Program-made: the position numbers and the translations under genes
Origin: Polaribacter vadi
GTDB lineage: Bacteria > Bacteroidota > Bacteroidia > Flavobacteriales > Flavobacteriaceae
Length of the DNA stretch: 64,000 nucleotides
Assembly: GCF_018861005.1 (NCBI RefSeq)
Contig: NZ_JAHKQL010000003.1
Span: 62,001 to 126,000, forward strand
Direction of reading: 5' to 3'
Notes under the pieces: model-generated
The model's input: the letters and a program-made list of their open reading frames with translations, nothing else
Database searches by the model: none
What the model was told of the DNA's origin: nothing
Part shown: positions 8,595 through 16,811 of the stretch, one piece after another
Numbering within the stretch: the first letter of the stretch is position 1
Layout of the letters: each line of letters begins with the position of its first letter

Positions 8595-10610
8595 TTATAA
8601 CAAACCAGCTCTTCTTAATAAAGCTTCTGGTTTTGGTTCTTGACCTCTAAAGCGTTTGTATAATTCCATTGGTTTTACAGTTCCACCTTTAGAAAGTACA
8701 TTTTCTTTAAATTTTGTAGCTACTTCTTTGTTAAAAATTCCTTTTTCTAAGAAATACTCAAAAGCATCAGCATCTAAAACTTCTGCCCATTTGTAAGAAT
8801 AATAACCTGCAGAATATCCGCCTTGAAAAATATGAGAAAAGGCTGTACTCATACAGTTTTCTGCAACATCAGGATACAATCTAGTTTCTGAAAAAGCATC
8901 AATTTCAAATTCTTTTACAGAAGTAATTTCTGACGGATTTTCTGAGTGCCATTTCATATCTAAAAGTCCGAAACTCAATTGACGTAAAGTTTGCATTCCT
9001 TCATGAAAACTTGCAGATTCTTTAATTTTTTCTACATATTTCATAGGGATAACTTCTCCAGTTTCGTAATGTTTTGCAAACAATTCTAGAGCCTCTTTTT
9101 CATAACACCAATTTTCTAAAACCTGACTTGGTAATTCAACAAAATCCCAAGAAACAGAAGTCCCTGATAAACTGTTGTAAGTGGTGTTTGCTAACATTCC
9201 ATGTAATGCGTGACCAAACTCGTGAAACAAAGTTGTAACCTCATTAAACGTTAATAAAGAAGGTTTTGTAGCTGTTGGTTTTGTGAAGTTACAAACAATA
9301 GAAACGTGAGGTCTTTCGTTAACTCCGTTTTTAATTTGTTGCGATTTGTAACTCGTCATCCATGCACCATTTCTTTTTCCTTTTCTAGGATGATAATCCG
9401 CATAAAAAACAGAAATAAAGTTGCCTTCATCATCAGTTACGTTATATGTTTTTACATCTGGATGATATTTTTCTATGTTAGAAACTTCTTCAAAATTTAA
9501 ATCATACAAACGATTAGCGATTTCAAAAACACCATCAATTACATTTTCTAATTTAAAATAAGGCTTTAATATTTCTTGATCTAAATCGAATAATTCTTTC
9601 TTTAATTTTTCTGAATAATAAGCGCCATCCCATTTTTGAAGTTGATCAATTCCGTCTAATTTTTGAGCGTATTTTTCTAAATTTTCAAACTCTTTTTGAG
9701 CAGCAGGTTTTGCTTTTTCTAATAAATTGTTCGAAAATTCGATTACCTTTTCAGGAGTTTCTGCCATTCTTTCTTCTAAAACAAAATGAGCGTGGGTTTT
9801 ATAACCTAATAAGTTTGCTCTTTGCTGACGTAAGTTTACAATTTCTAAAACAATTTTTTCGTTGTTAAACTCATTGCCCTGAAAGGCTTTTTTTCCAGCA
9901 GCAATTGCCATTTTCTTACGTAATTCTCTATTATCAGCATACGTTAAAAAAGGAATGTAACTTGGATATTGAAGCGTAAAAATATAACCTTCTTTATCTT
10001 GTTCTTTTGCTAATTGACTTGCAGCTTCTTTCACAGAATCAGGTAAGCCAGAAACATCCTCTTCATTAGTTAAATGCATTTCAAAAGCATTGGTTTCTGC
10101 CAAAACATTTTCGCCAAATTGTAAAGATAATTTAGATAGCTTTGAATCTATTTCTCTTAATTTTGATTTTTTATCATCACTTAAATTTGCACCATTTCTA
10201 GCAAAACCTTTGTATTGCTTTTCTAACAACATTTGTTGTTCTGGTGTTAAATCTAAATTTTCTTTATCTTCAAACACAGCTTTTACTCTTGTAAATAAAG
10301 CTTCATTTAAAGTGATGTCGTTTCTAAATTCACTTAACCAAGGAGAAACTTCTTGAGCAATTTTTTGAATAGCATCATTAGTTTCAGCTGAGTTTAAATT
10401 AAAAAAAATTGAAGTTATTCTATTTAATTTTTCTCCTGTAAAATCTAAAGCTACAGTAGTGTTTTCAAAAGTAGGAGCAACAGTACTATTTGCAATTGTA
10501 TCAATTTCTGCTTTTGCAATTTCTATCCCTTTTTTAATAGCTGGTTTGTAATCATCAGAAGAAATTTTAGAAAAAGGAGCTGTATTAAAATCTTGTAAAA
10601 GTGGGTTCAT
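8595..10610 (-). CDS. M3 family zinc oligopeptidase (Dcp / PrlC-like)
   Basis: This is a 671-aa metallopeptidase that cleaves short peptides in the cytoplasm, since no signal peptide is present. The zinc site is HEFGH (His463, Glu464, His467) with the third ligand Glu492 in DFVELPSQ, exactly 25 residues after the second His as in thimet oligopeptidase. The length and helical N-terminus match the M3A group. Dipeptidyl carboxypeptidase (Dcp) and oligopeptidase A (PrlC) are not separable from this sequence alone. It lies 64 bases after purE, with a stem-loop between them. Confidence 0.93.
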   Translation of the reverse strand: MNPLLQDFNTAPFSKISSDDYKPAIKKGIEIAKAEIDTIANSTVAPTFENTTVALDFTGEKLNRITSIFFNLNSAETNDAIQKIAQEVSPWLSEFRNDITLNEALFTRVKAVFEDKENLDLTPEQQMLLEKQYKGFARNGANLSDDKKSKLREIDSKLSKLSLQFGENVLAETNAFEMHLTNEEDVSGLPDSVKEAASQLAKEQDKEGYIFTLQYPSYIPFLTYADNRELRKKMAIAAGKKAFQGNEFNNEKIVLEIVNLRQQRANLLGYKTHAHFVLEERMAETPEKVIEFSNNLLEKAKPAAQKEFENLEKYAQKLDGIDQLQKWDGAYYSEKLKKELFDLDQEILKPYFKLENVIDGVFEIANRLYDLNFEEVSNIEKYHPDVKTYNVTDDEGNFISVFYADYHPRKGKRNGAWMTSYKSQQIKNGVNERPHVSIVCNFTKPTATKPSLLTFNEVTTLFHEFGHALHGMLANTTYNSLSGTSVSWDFVELPSQVLENWCYEKEALELFAKHYETGEVIPMKYVEKIKESASFHEGMQTLRQLSFGLLDMKWHSENPSEITSVKEFEIDAFSETRLYPDVAENCMSTAFSHIFQGGYSAGYYSYKWAEVLDADAFEYFLEKGIFNKEVATKFKENVLSKGGTVKPMELYKRFRGQEPKPEALLRRAGLL

Positions 10611-10626
10611 GTTTTTATAATTTATA

Positions 10627-10656
10627 AGCCCTTCAAATACGAATACTTGAAGGGCT
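10627..10656 (-). terminator. stem-loop after purE (weak terminator or processing site)
   Basis: A perfect 10-bp stem, AGCCCTTCAA (10627-10636) with TTGAAGGGCT (10647-10656), has a 10-base loop. On the minus strand only short T/A tracts follow, so it may attenuate rather than fully stop transcription into the M3 peptidase gene. Confidence 0.6.
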
Positions 10657-10674
10657 ATTACAATTTGTATTCTT

Positions 10675-11154
10675 TTATTTTTTTACTCTTTCAGAAGCTT
10701 TTTCAACTTTAAGTTTTAAACCTTCTTTATAAGCGATAATTTTGTCTAAAACACATTTATCTGAAGTTCCAATAATTTGAGCTGCCAAAATTCCTGCATT
10801 TTTTGCACCATCTAAAGCTACAGTTGCAACAGGTACACCTCCTGGCATTTGTAATATTGATAAAACAGAATCCCAACCATCTATAGAATTTCTACTTTTT
10901 ACAGGAACTCCAATTACAGGTAAAGGACTCATACTTGCAACCATTCCTGGTAAATGAGCTGCACCTCCTGCACCAGCAATAATTGCTTTTATGCCTCTTT
11001 TGTGTGCATTTTTAGAATAATCGAATAATTTTTCTGGAGTTCTATGAGCAGATACAATATCTACTTCTATTTGTATGTCAAAACTTTCTAAAATATCTAT
11101 TGCTTCTTGCATTATTGGAAGATCTGAATCGCTTCCCATTATTATACCTACCAT
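10675..11154 (-). CDS. purE: 5-(carboxyamino)imidazole ribonucleotide mutase (PurE)
   Basis: This enzyme converts N5-CAIR to CAIR in de novo purine synthesis. The 159-aa protein shows the class I PurE signatures GSDSDLPIM (7-15), SAHRTPE (the substrate-binding and catalytic His), AGAGGAAHLPGM and GGVPVAT. It follows purK by 2 bases, and the products catalyse consecutive steps, so they form a two-gene operon. Confidence 0.97.
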   Translation of the reverse strand: MVGIIMGSDSDLPIMQEAIDILESFDIQIEVDIVSAHRTPEKLFDYSKNAHKRGIKAIIAGAGGAAHLPGMVASMSPLPVIGVPVKSRNSIDGWDSVLSILQMPGGVPVATVALDGAKNAGILAAQIIGTSDKCVLDKIIAYKEGLKLKVEKASERVKK

Positions 11155-11156
11155 AA

Positions 11157-12314
11157 TTATTTACTTATCACTCTAATTGTTTCTTTAACTTTTTGTGCTA
11201 TTTCTCTTGCTTTATTAATATCAGCATTTACAATGGTAACATGTCCCATTTTTCTGAATGGACGTGTTTCTTTTTTACCATAAATATGAGGAGTAACTCC
11301 ATCAATCCTTAAAATGTCATTTAAATTCTCGTAAATTACATCTCCAGAAAAACCTTCTTCTCCAACAAGGTTTACCATAATTCCTGCTACTTTACTTTCT
11401 GTGTTTCCTAAAGGAAGATTTAAAATAGAACGTAAATGTTGTTCAAATTGATTGGTATAACTAGCTTCTATAGAATAATGACCAGAATTATGTGGTCTAG
11501 GAGCAACTTCGTTTACCAATATTTTATCATCTACAGTTTGAAACATTTCTACAGCCAATAAACCAACAAAATCTAGTTTACTAACTACATTTAAGGCAAC
11601 TTCTCTAGCTTTTTCTGCAACCTTAAAATCGATTCTTGCTGGGCAAATTACATATTCAACTTGATTTGCTTCTGGATGAAATTCCATTTCTACAACAGGG
11701 TAAGTTGATATTTCACCATCAGAATTTCTAGATACAATTACAGCCAATTCATTTTTAAACGGAATTAACTTTTCTGTAATACATTCTACATTTGGTAAAC
11801 TTTGTAAATCATCAATATTTCTTACAATTTTTACTCCATTACCATCATAACCAAAACGTGCGGCTTTCCATACAAAAGGAAAATCGATAATGTTATTCTC
11901 AAAAGAATGCTTTAATTCTTCTAAATATGCATAATGAGAAAATTCTGCAGTGGGTATTTGATGATCTACATAAAAATTTTTCTGTCTTGCTTTACTTTGA
12001 ATAATTCTTAAATCTTTTGGCTTTGGATAAATGGTTAAACCTTCGTCTTCCAATTTATCTAAAGCATCTAGATTTACGTTTTCAATTTCTATGGTTAGTA
12101 AATCTACAGTTTTACCAAAGTTGTAAACTGCATCAAAATCTAATAAATCTCCAACAACAAACGTGTTACAAATTTCTGCACAGGGTGCAGATGCACTGCC
12201 ATCTAAAATTGAAGTATGAATGTCGAATTTTTGAGTTTCTGTTAACAACATTCTACCTAGTTGACCACCACCTAAAACGCCTAATTTAAAGTTTGAAGAA
12301 AAATAATTTTTCAC
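11157..12314 (-). CDS. purK: 5-(carboxyamino)imidazole ribonucleotide synthase (PurK)
   Basis: This is an ATP-grasp enzyme that carboxylates AIR to N5-CAIR with bicarbonate and ATP. It has 385 aa. The N-terminus shows LGVLGGGQLGRM (13-24). The ATP-grasp body carries FVWKAARFGYDGNG, the Mg-binding VNEVAPRPHNSGH and the FEQHLRSILNLPLG signature. The C-terminal small domain ends in HIYGK and MGHVT. It is the first gene of the purK-purE operon. Confidence 0.97.
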   Translation of the reverse strand: MKNYFSSNFKLGVLGGGQLGRMLLTETQKFDIHTSILDGSASAPCAEICNTFVVGDLLDFDAVYNFGKTVDLLTIEIENVNLDALDKLEDEGLTIYPKPKDLRIIQSKARQKNFYVDHQIPTAEFSHYAYLEELKHSFENNIIDFPFVWKAARFGYDGNGVKIVRNIDDLQSLPNVECITEKLIPFKNELAVIVSRNSDGEISTYPVVEMEFHPEANQVEYVICPARIDFKVAEKAREVALNVVSKLDFVGLLAVEMFQTVDDKILVNEVAPRPHNSGHYSIEASYTNQFEQHLRSILNLPLGNTESKVAGIMVNLVGEEGFSGDVIYENLNDILRIDGVTPHIYGKKETRPFRKMGHVTIVNADINKAREIAQKVKETIRVISK

Positions 12315-12367
12315 GATAATTGTAATTGTATTTTAGCAAAAATAAGCATCTAAAAGCTAAGAAACTA

Positions 12368-12793
12368 TTAAAAATTACTGATTCGAATTGTAGAGCCATT
12401 TCTGGTTACATTGTACTCAATTGCAGGGCATTGAAAACCTTCTGTTTGTGGTGCACCTCCAAAATCTACACTGTAGGTACTGTCATCACAAGTACATTTT
12501 AAAAGTCTGTTTTCAAATATCATTGGAGCAGTGCAATTATTTGCAGGGCATAATCTATCAAAAGCAACAAAATCACTTCCGTTTTTATTAAATAAAAGAA
12601 TTCCTTTACTTAAACCACCTACACTTGGTAACTCTGCATAACCTCCAGGAGTTTGTGCGTTTATAAGTCCAGGATTGTTTAAATCTGTGGCTGTACTTAA
12701 GCTAAAAGATCTTATGCAACCTTCTAAATTAGTTGTATCTGAGCAGTTTATAAAAAAGATAAAACAAGTAAAAATTACTAATTTTTTTAACAT
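12368..12793 (-). CDS. Rieske-like lipoprotein with altered cluster ligands
   Basis: Starting at the ATG at 12793 gives MLKKLVIFTCFIFFINCSD, a lipoprotein signal with the lipobox Cys in FINC. A longer frame to 12826 would spoil it. The mature part resembles a Rieske fold (GGLSKGILLFNKNGSDFVAFDRLCP, then LLKCTCDDSTYSVDFGG and ending in YNV and IRISNF strands). Where Rieske proteins have CxH and CxxH, this one has CPANNC and CTCDD, so both histidines are missing and extra cysteines appear. It may hold a different metal centre or disulfides instead. It lies divergent from greA. Confidence 0.75.
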   Translation of the reverse strand: MLKKLVIFTCFIFFINCSDTTNLEGCIRSFSLSTATDLNNPGLINAQTPGGYAELPSVGGLSKGILLFNKNGSDFVAFDRLCPANNCTAPMIFENRLLKCTCDDSTYSVDFGGAPQTEGFQCPAIEYNVTRNGSTIRISNF

Positions 12794-12830
12794 TATGGAT
12801 TTCTGTTTTATTAAAAACGCTGGCAATTTA

Positions 12831-12857
12831 CAAATATTTTGTACATTTGTAGAACAA
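12831..12857 (-). promoter_or_regulatory. possible promoter of the Rieske-like lipoprotein gene
   Basis: On the minus strand TTG (12857-12855), 18 bases, then TATTTG (12836-12831) partly match the -33 and -7 elements. The first base of the full -7 octamer is A instead of T. It lies about 38 bases upstream of the start codon. Confidence 0.35.
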
Positions 12858-12888
12858 TCTCATTCCTGTTTAGGCAATGAGATTTTTA
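12856..12888 (+). other. stem-loop with T tail in the divergent greA intergenic region
   Basis: AATCTCATT (12856-12864) pairs with AATGAGATT (12876-12884), followed by TTTTT on the plus strand. A TACATTTG box lies just upstream (12842-12849). It could be a leader attenuator or the end of a tiny transcript. A second 5-bp hairpin (AACCC/GGGTT) follows at 12894-12908. The role is unknown. Confidence 0.35.
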
Positions 12889-12989
12889 AATTTAACCCAT
12901 AAAGGGTTTTTAAGAAATAATTGTATTATCTCTTTTTTGATAAATTATATGTTTTGCAAAGAAAAGGATAAGTTTTAAAAACAAAGAAA

Positions 12990-13463
12990 ATGAGCGAAAT
13001 TTCATATTATTCTCCAGAAGGATTAAAAAAATTAAAAGACGAGTTACATCAGTTAGAGCAAGTAGAAAGACCTAGAGTTACTCAAGAAATTGCAGATGCT
13101 AGAGATAAAGGAGATTTAAGTGAAAATGCAGAATATCATGCAGCAAAAGAAGAACAATCTCATTTAGAAACTAAAATTGCTAAGTTGAAAAATATAGTAG
13201 CATCTGCCCGTATTTTAGATGAAAGTCAGTTAGATACTTCTAAAATATTGATTCATTCTAATGTTAAGATTAAAAATACAAGTAATGGAATGGAGTTTTC
13301 TTACAGATTAGTTGCAGATTCTGAAACTGATGTTAGAAATGGAAAACTGTCTGTAAATTCACCTATTGGTAAAGGTTTATTAGGGAAAAAAGTAGGTGAA
13401 CTTGCTGAAATTAAAGTGCCTAATGGAATTATGAAATTTGAAATTGTAGAGATTTCAAGATAA
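12990..13463 (+). CDS. greA: transcription elongation factor GreA
   Basis: GreA rescues backtracked RNA polymerase by stimulating transcript cleavage. The 157-aa protein has the N-terminal antiparallel coiled coil, with the acidic tip motif ARDKGDLSENAEYHAAKEEQ (about residues 36-55), and the C-terminal FKBP-like domain (SPIGKGLLGKKVGE). The start is the ATG at 12990. It is monocistronic with its own terminator, followed by a structured repeat between the stop codon and the terminator. Confidence 0.97.
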   Translation: MSEISYYSPEGLKKLKDELHQLEQVERPRVTQEIADARDKGDLSENAEYHAAKEEQSHLETKIAKLKNIVASARILDESQLDTSKILIHSNVKIKNTSNGMEFSYRLVADSETDVRNGKLSVNSPIGKGLLGKKVGELAEIKVPNGIMKFEIVEISR

Positions 13464-13471
13464 TTTTATTT

Positions 13472-13563
13472 GAAGCTATTTCCTGCTTTCCACTATATCT
13501 TTTTTATGAAAAATAAAAAAGGATGTCGTTTCAATCAGGGCTAAACTTGTTTGCAAACTTTTT
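13472..13563 (+). repeat. structured intergenic repeat, copy 1
   Basis: This stretch starts 8 bases after the greA stop. It opens with GAAGCTATTTCCTGCTTTC and closes near CAATCAGGGCTAAACTTG. Both ends recur in copy 2 at 27525-27628 with few changes. Between them is a hairpin, CTTTTTTAT (13499-13507) with ATAAAAAAG (13513-13521) and loop GAAAA. It has no coding potential. Confidence 0.75.
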
Positions 13564-13605
13564 GAAATAACTTTTTAGGAAATAATTATTTAAAAAACTA
13601 TTCTA

Positions 13606-13652
13606 AATTCGGGTTTTGACATTGTCAGAACCCGAATTCTTTTTTTATTTTT
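13606..13652 (+). terminator. Rho-independent terminator of greA
   Basis: A perfect 10-bp stem, AATTCGGGTT (13606-13615) with AACCCGAATT (13629-13638), has a 13-base loop and is followed by CTTTTTTTATTTTT. Confidence 0.88.
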
Positions 13653-13676
13653 ACTAAAAACTATTTACTTTTTAAT

Positions 13677-14066
13677 ATGAGCATATTTACCAAAATAATC
13701 GAAGGAGAAATACCAAGTTATAAAGTAGCAGAAGATGATAATTTTTTTGCTTTTTTAGACATTAATCCAAATGCAAAAGGACATACTTTAGTAGTACCAA
13801 AAAAAGAAGAAAACAAGATTTTTGATTTATCAAAAGAAGAATATTTAGCGCTAATGGATTTCTCTTATAGAGTTGCAAAAGCGTTAGAAAAAGCAGTGCC
13901 GTGTTTACGAATTGGTATGAGTGTAATTGGTTTAGAAGTACCTCACGTTCACGTACATTTAATACCAACAAATGCAATGGCTGATATGCAATTTACTAAA
14001 AAAGAAAAACTAACAAACGAAGAGTTTGTTGCTTTAGCAGAGACTATTGCTAGTAATTTTTCATGA
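13677..14066 (+). CDS. HIT family nucleotide hydrolase
   Basis: This is a 129-aa histidine-triad protein. Hydrolases of this family remove AMP or similar groups from nucleotide conjugates, and bacterial HinT-like members act on aminoacyl- and lipidyl-adenylates. The N-terminus has the family start (MSIFTKIIEGEIPSYKVAED) and GHTLVVPKK. The catalytic triad motif is HVHVHL near residue 95, with the nucleophilic second His. The protein is cytoplasmic. Its stop codon directly abuts the stop of the convergent kinase gene. Confidence 0.95.
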   Translation: MSIFTKIIEGEIPSYKVAEDDNFFAFLDINPNAKGHTLVVPKKEENKIFDLSKEEYLALMDFSYRVAKALEKAVPCLRIGMSVIGLEVPHVHVHLIPTNAMADMQFTKKEKLTNEEFVALAETIASNFS

Positions 14067-15224
14067 TTATAACTTATTCAACAAAATCTGAAAAGTGGTT
14101 CCTTTATCAATTTCAGATTTTTTTACAAATATTTTTCCATTGTGGTAATCTTCTACAATTCGTTTTGAGAGCGATAAACCTAAACCCCAACCACGTTTTT
14201 TAGTTGTAAAACCAGGTTTAAATATTTGTTTGAATAACTTTTTAGGCATTCCTTTACCAGTATCAGAAACCGTAATTTTAACTTTCTTTTGTTTGCTTTC
14301 AATTTTTAGATTGAGCTCACCTTTACCCAACATTGCATCAATAGCATTTTTAATTAGGTTTTCGATTACCCAACCAAATAATTCTGTATTTAATTCTGTA
14401 AAAATTTCATCTTCTGTAGATGAAAACGAAAACGAAATCTGTTTAGAACTTCTAGATTCTAAATAATCAAAGGCCTGTTTTGTAATGTCTACAATGTTTT
14501 CTTTTTTCAACTCAGGTACAGAACCAATTTTAGAAAAACGATTGGCAATTGTATTTAAACGATGTACGTCTTTTTCAATTTCTTGGATATAAGTTTCATC
14601 TACTTTTTCCATTTTTAAAATCGAAATCCAACCTAAAAGAGAAGACAAAGGCGTACCAATTTGATGCGCAGTTTCTTTAGCCATCCCTGTCCATAGTTTA
14701 TTGGTTTCTGCAGCTTTGTTAGAACTATAAAACAGATAGATAACCGCTAAAAACAAGACTAAAATTAAAATTAATGCTAAAGGATAATAGGTTAATTTGT
14801 TTAATAAATCTGAATCTCTGTAATAAATAAAGTCTGTTTTTCCTAGATAATCAACTTGAATTGGCTGATTCTGATCCTTCATAATTTCGAGCTGTTCTTT
14901 TAAATATTTAGGATCGTTTTCTTTTTTAGGATCTAAGTTATTAGAACCTTTTATTTCACCATTTGCATCAACCAAAATAAAAGGAATATCTTTTGTTCTG
15001 CTGATAACACTTAATGGAAGTTCAGAAATATTTTTTTCTAAATCTTCTAAACTTTCTGTATTTAGTTCTTTAATGGCTTCTCCATGAATTTCCATTTTTG
15101 CTCTTTCAGATTGTTTAAATTTTTGAAAGAAAGTGTAAGTGTTCCAGAGAATTAGCGTAACAATTACTAAAGAAACTAGCATTGTTATACGTTTTAATAA
15201 AAGTGTATTTGAGAGAAATTTCAT
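14067..15224 (-). CDS. sensor histidine kinase
   Basis: This membrane histidine kinase has 385 aa from the ATG at 15224. A TTG nine bases earlier is also in frame. Two membrane helices (about 11-32 and 146-166) flank a periplasmic sensor domain of about 110 residues. The dimerisation motif AKETAHQIGTPLSSL carries the phospho-acceptor His (residue 187), followed by the ATPase N box (NLIKNAIDAM), G1 box (DTGKGMP), F box (KQIFKPGFTT) and G2 box (GWGLGLSLSK). No response regulator gene is adjacent, so it is an orphan kinase. It converges on the HIT gene with no spacer. Confidence 0.93.
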   Translation of the reverse strand: MKFLSNTLLLKRITMLVSLVIVTLILWNTYTFFQKFKQSERAKMEIHGEAIKELNTESLEDLEKNISELPLSVISRTKDIPFILVDANGEIKGSNNLDPKKENDPKYLKEQLEIMKDQNQPIQVDYLGKTDFIYYRDSDLLNKLTYYPLALILILVLFLAVIYLFYSSNKAAETNKLWTGMAKETAHQIGTPLSSLLGWISILKMEKVDETYIQEIEKDVHRLNTIANRFSKIGSVPELKKENIVDITKQAFDYLESRSSKQISFSFSSTEDEIFTELNTELFGWVIENLIKNAIDAMLGKGELNLKIESKQKKVKITVSDTGKGMPKKLFKQIFKPGFTTKKRGWGLGLSLSKRIVEDYHNGKIFVKKSEIDKGTTFQILLNKL

Positions 15225-15419
15225 TAAAAACAAATATAAAGGTTTCTTGTATATAACTCATTTAAGTATTTGATAGTATCTTTACTAATGAATTTTATTT
15301 GTCAGTTAGAGTGAATTTATAAAGTGATAACGTAATAAATTAGTGTCGAGAACTTCTTTATAAAATTTTCTCTTGAAACCGAAAATCACTCAAAGTGACA
15401 TCTATTTAAATTTTTGAAT

Positions 15420-16280
15420 ATGCTTTCAATCAATCCAAAAGAAATTCCAACAGGAAAATTTCACGGCTATTTATTAGGCGCAATTGCACCAAGACCCATT
15501 GCATTTGCAAGTACCATAGATACTGATGGTAATCCTAATTTATCGCCTTTTTCTTTCTTTAATGTTTTTGGTTCAAACCCACCAATATTAATATTTTCTC
15601 CTGCAAGAAGAGTAAGAGATAATACTACAAAGCATACTTTAAATAATGTTTTAGCAACTAAAGAAGTAGTGATTAATGTTGTGAATTATGATATTGTTCA
15701 ACAAATGTCTTTGAGTTCTACAGAATATCCAGAAGGAGTAAATGAGTTTGAAAAAGCAGGTTTTACAATGCTAAAATCAGACGAAATTAAACCTTTTAGA
15801 GTAGCAGAATCGCCTGTGCAATTTGAGTGTAAAGTAAATGATGTTATTTTTACTGGTGATGAAGGTGGAGCAGGAAATTTAATAGTTTGCGAAGTTGTTA
15901 AAATGCACATAAACGAAAATGTTTTAGATGATAATGGAGCAATAGATCAACATAGAATTGATTTAGTGGCTAGAGCAGGAGGTAGTTATTATACAAGAGC
16001 CAGAGATGGTTTTTTCGAAATTCCGAAACCAATATCAACTTTAGGAATTGGTGTTGACAATATTCCATCAGAAATTAGAAATAGTACAGTTTTAACAGGT
16101 AATAATTTGGGGATGTTAGGTAATATTGAACAATTGCCAACTACTGACACTGTTAATAACTTTGGTAAAGAACACCCAAATTTTATTGGGTTAGAAACTA
16201 CAAAAAAACATACATTTGCGCAGGATTTTTTAAGTAAAAATGATGTAGAAAGTGCTTGGAAAGTACTTTTATTAAAATAA
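15420..16280 (+). CDS. flavin reductase-like, FMN-binding split-barrel protein
   Basis: This is a 286-aa protein from the ATG at 15420. A TTG at 15414 is possible but less likely. The N-terminal domain matches the flavin reductase-like family (LLGAIAPRPIAFASTID, then NLSPFSFFNVFGSNPPILIFSP), which binds FMN and may reduce it with NAD(P)H. The C-terminal part (VARAGGSYYTRARDGFFEIPKP) belongs to the longer group that resembles the flavin reductase component of nitrilotriacetate monooxygenase. No partner oxygenase is nearby. The DUF3127 gene follows after 5 bases and is probably co-transcribed. The 195 bases upstream hold no gene. Confidence 0.88.
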   Translation: MLSINPKEIPTGKFHGYLLGAIAPRPIAFASTIDTDGNPNLSPFSFFNVFGSNPPILIFSPARRVRDNTTKHTLNNVLATKEVVINVVNYDIVQQMSLSSTEYPEGVNEFEKAGFTMLKSDEIKPFRVAESPVQFECKVNDVIFTGDEGGAGNLIVCEVVKMHINENVLDDNGAIDQHRIDLVARAGGSYYTRARDGFFEIPKPISTLGIGVDNIPSEIRNSTVLTGNNLGMLGNIEQLPTTDTVNNFGKEHPNFIGLETTKKHTFAQDFLSKNDVESAWKVLLLK

Positions 16281-16285
16281 ATATT

Positions 16286-16654
16286 ATGGAAGTTATTGGT
16301 AAAGTAAAAATTATTGGAGAAGTACAAACTTTTGGTGCTAACGGATTTAGAAAAAGAGATGTAGTTGTAACTACAGATGATCAATACCCACAAATGATTA
16401 GCGTAGAATTTCATCAAGACAAAACAGATTTGTTAAACAACTATAAAGTTGGTCAAGATGTAAAAATTTCAATTAATTTAAGAGGTAGAGAGTGGATTAA
16501 TCCACAAGGAGAAGCAAAATACTTTAACTCAATTGTTGGTTGGAGAATAGAAAACTTAGGTCAGTCTGCAGCACCAAGTAATTTGCCTCCTGTAGATCAG
16601 TTTGAGCCAGCATCTAAAGTTTCTGATGATGAGCCAGATGATTTACCATTCTAG
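16286..16654 (+). CDS. DUF3127 family OB-fold-like protein with SSB-like acidic tip
   Basis: This is a 122-aa protein from the ATG at 16286. A longer frame from 16256 overlaps the upstream gene and is unlikely. The body (GKVKIIGEVQTFGANGFRKR, then FHQDKTDLLNNYKVGQDVKI and LRGREWINPQG) fits the DUF3127 family, which resembles an OB fold. The C-terminal 30 residues are disordered, rich in Pro, Ser and acidic residues, and end DDEPDDLPF. This closely resembles the C-terminal peptide of single-stranded DNA-binding protein that docks DNA-repair enzymes. A nucleic-acid role is therefore suggested but not shown. Confidence 0.85.
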   Translation: MEVIGKVKIIGEVQTFGANGFRKRDVVVTTDDQYPQMISVEFHQDKTDLLNNYKVGQDVKISINLRGREWINPQGEAKYFNSIVGWRIENLGQSAAPSNLPPVDQFEPASKVSDDEPDDLPF

Positions 16655-16666
16655 ATTGTTAGATTT

Positions 16667-16796
16667 TTAGTCAGTTAGATTTTTAGAATCTAAGAGACAA
16701 GATAAAAAAAGAGAGAATTCATTTAATGAATTCTCTCTTTTTTTTAATTAATATATTTTAGTCTTGGTTCTTGCCTCTAAAAATCTAACTGACTAA
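16667..16796. repeat. 21-bp perfect inverted repeat enclosing a terminator palindrome
   Basis: The 21 bases at 16667-16687 are the exact reverse complement of 16776-16796, with the palindromic terminator at 16704-16745 in between. Short matches (AGAGACAAGA against AGAGGCAAGA) extend the symmetry inward. A TTAGATTTTTAG unit also occurs twice in tandem within 16659-16687. Confidence 0.75.
16704..16745. terminator. bidirectional terminator, perfect palindrome
   Basis: GAGAGAATTCATT (16711-16723) and AATGAATTCTCTC (16725-16737) form a perfect stem around one central T. It is flanked by seven As on the left and eight Ts on the right, so it works for the convergent genes on both sides. Confidence 0.88.
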
Positions 16797-16811
16797 GAGT
16801 CTAAAAAAAAT

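Noticed and set aside
12842..12888. Possible small RNA between the Rieske-like gene and greA
   Set aside because: A TACATTTG box and a hairpin with a T tail are only about 10 bases apart. That leaves no room for a transcript body, so it is listed only as a stem-loop.
15989..16417. 142-codon frame antisense to the flavin reductase and DUF3127 genes
   Set aside because: It spans the junction of two well supported plus-strand genes, has no upstream signal, and shows no domain.
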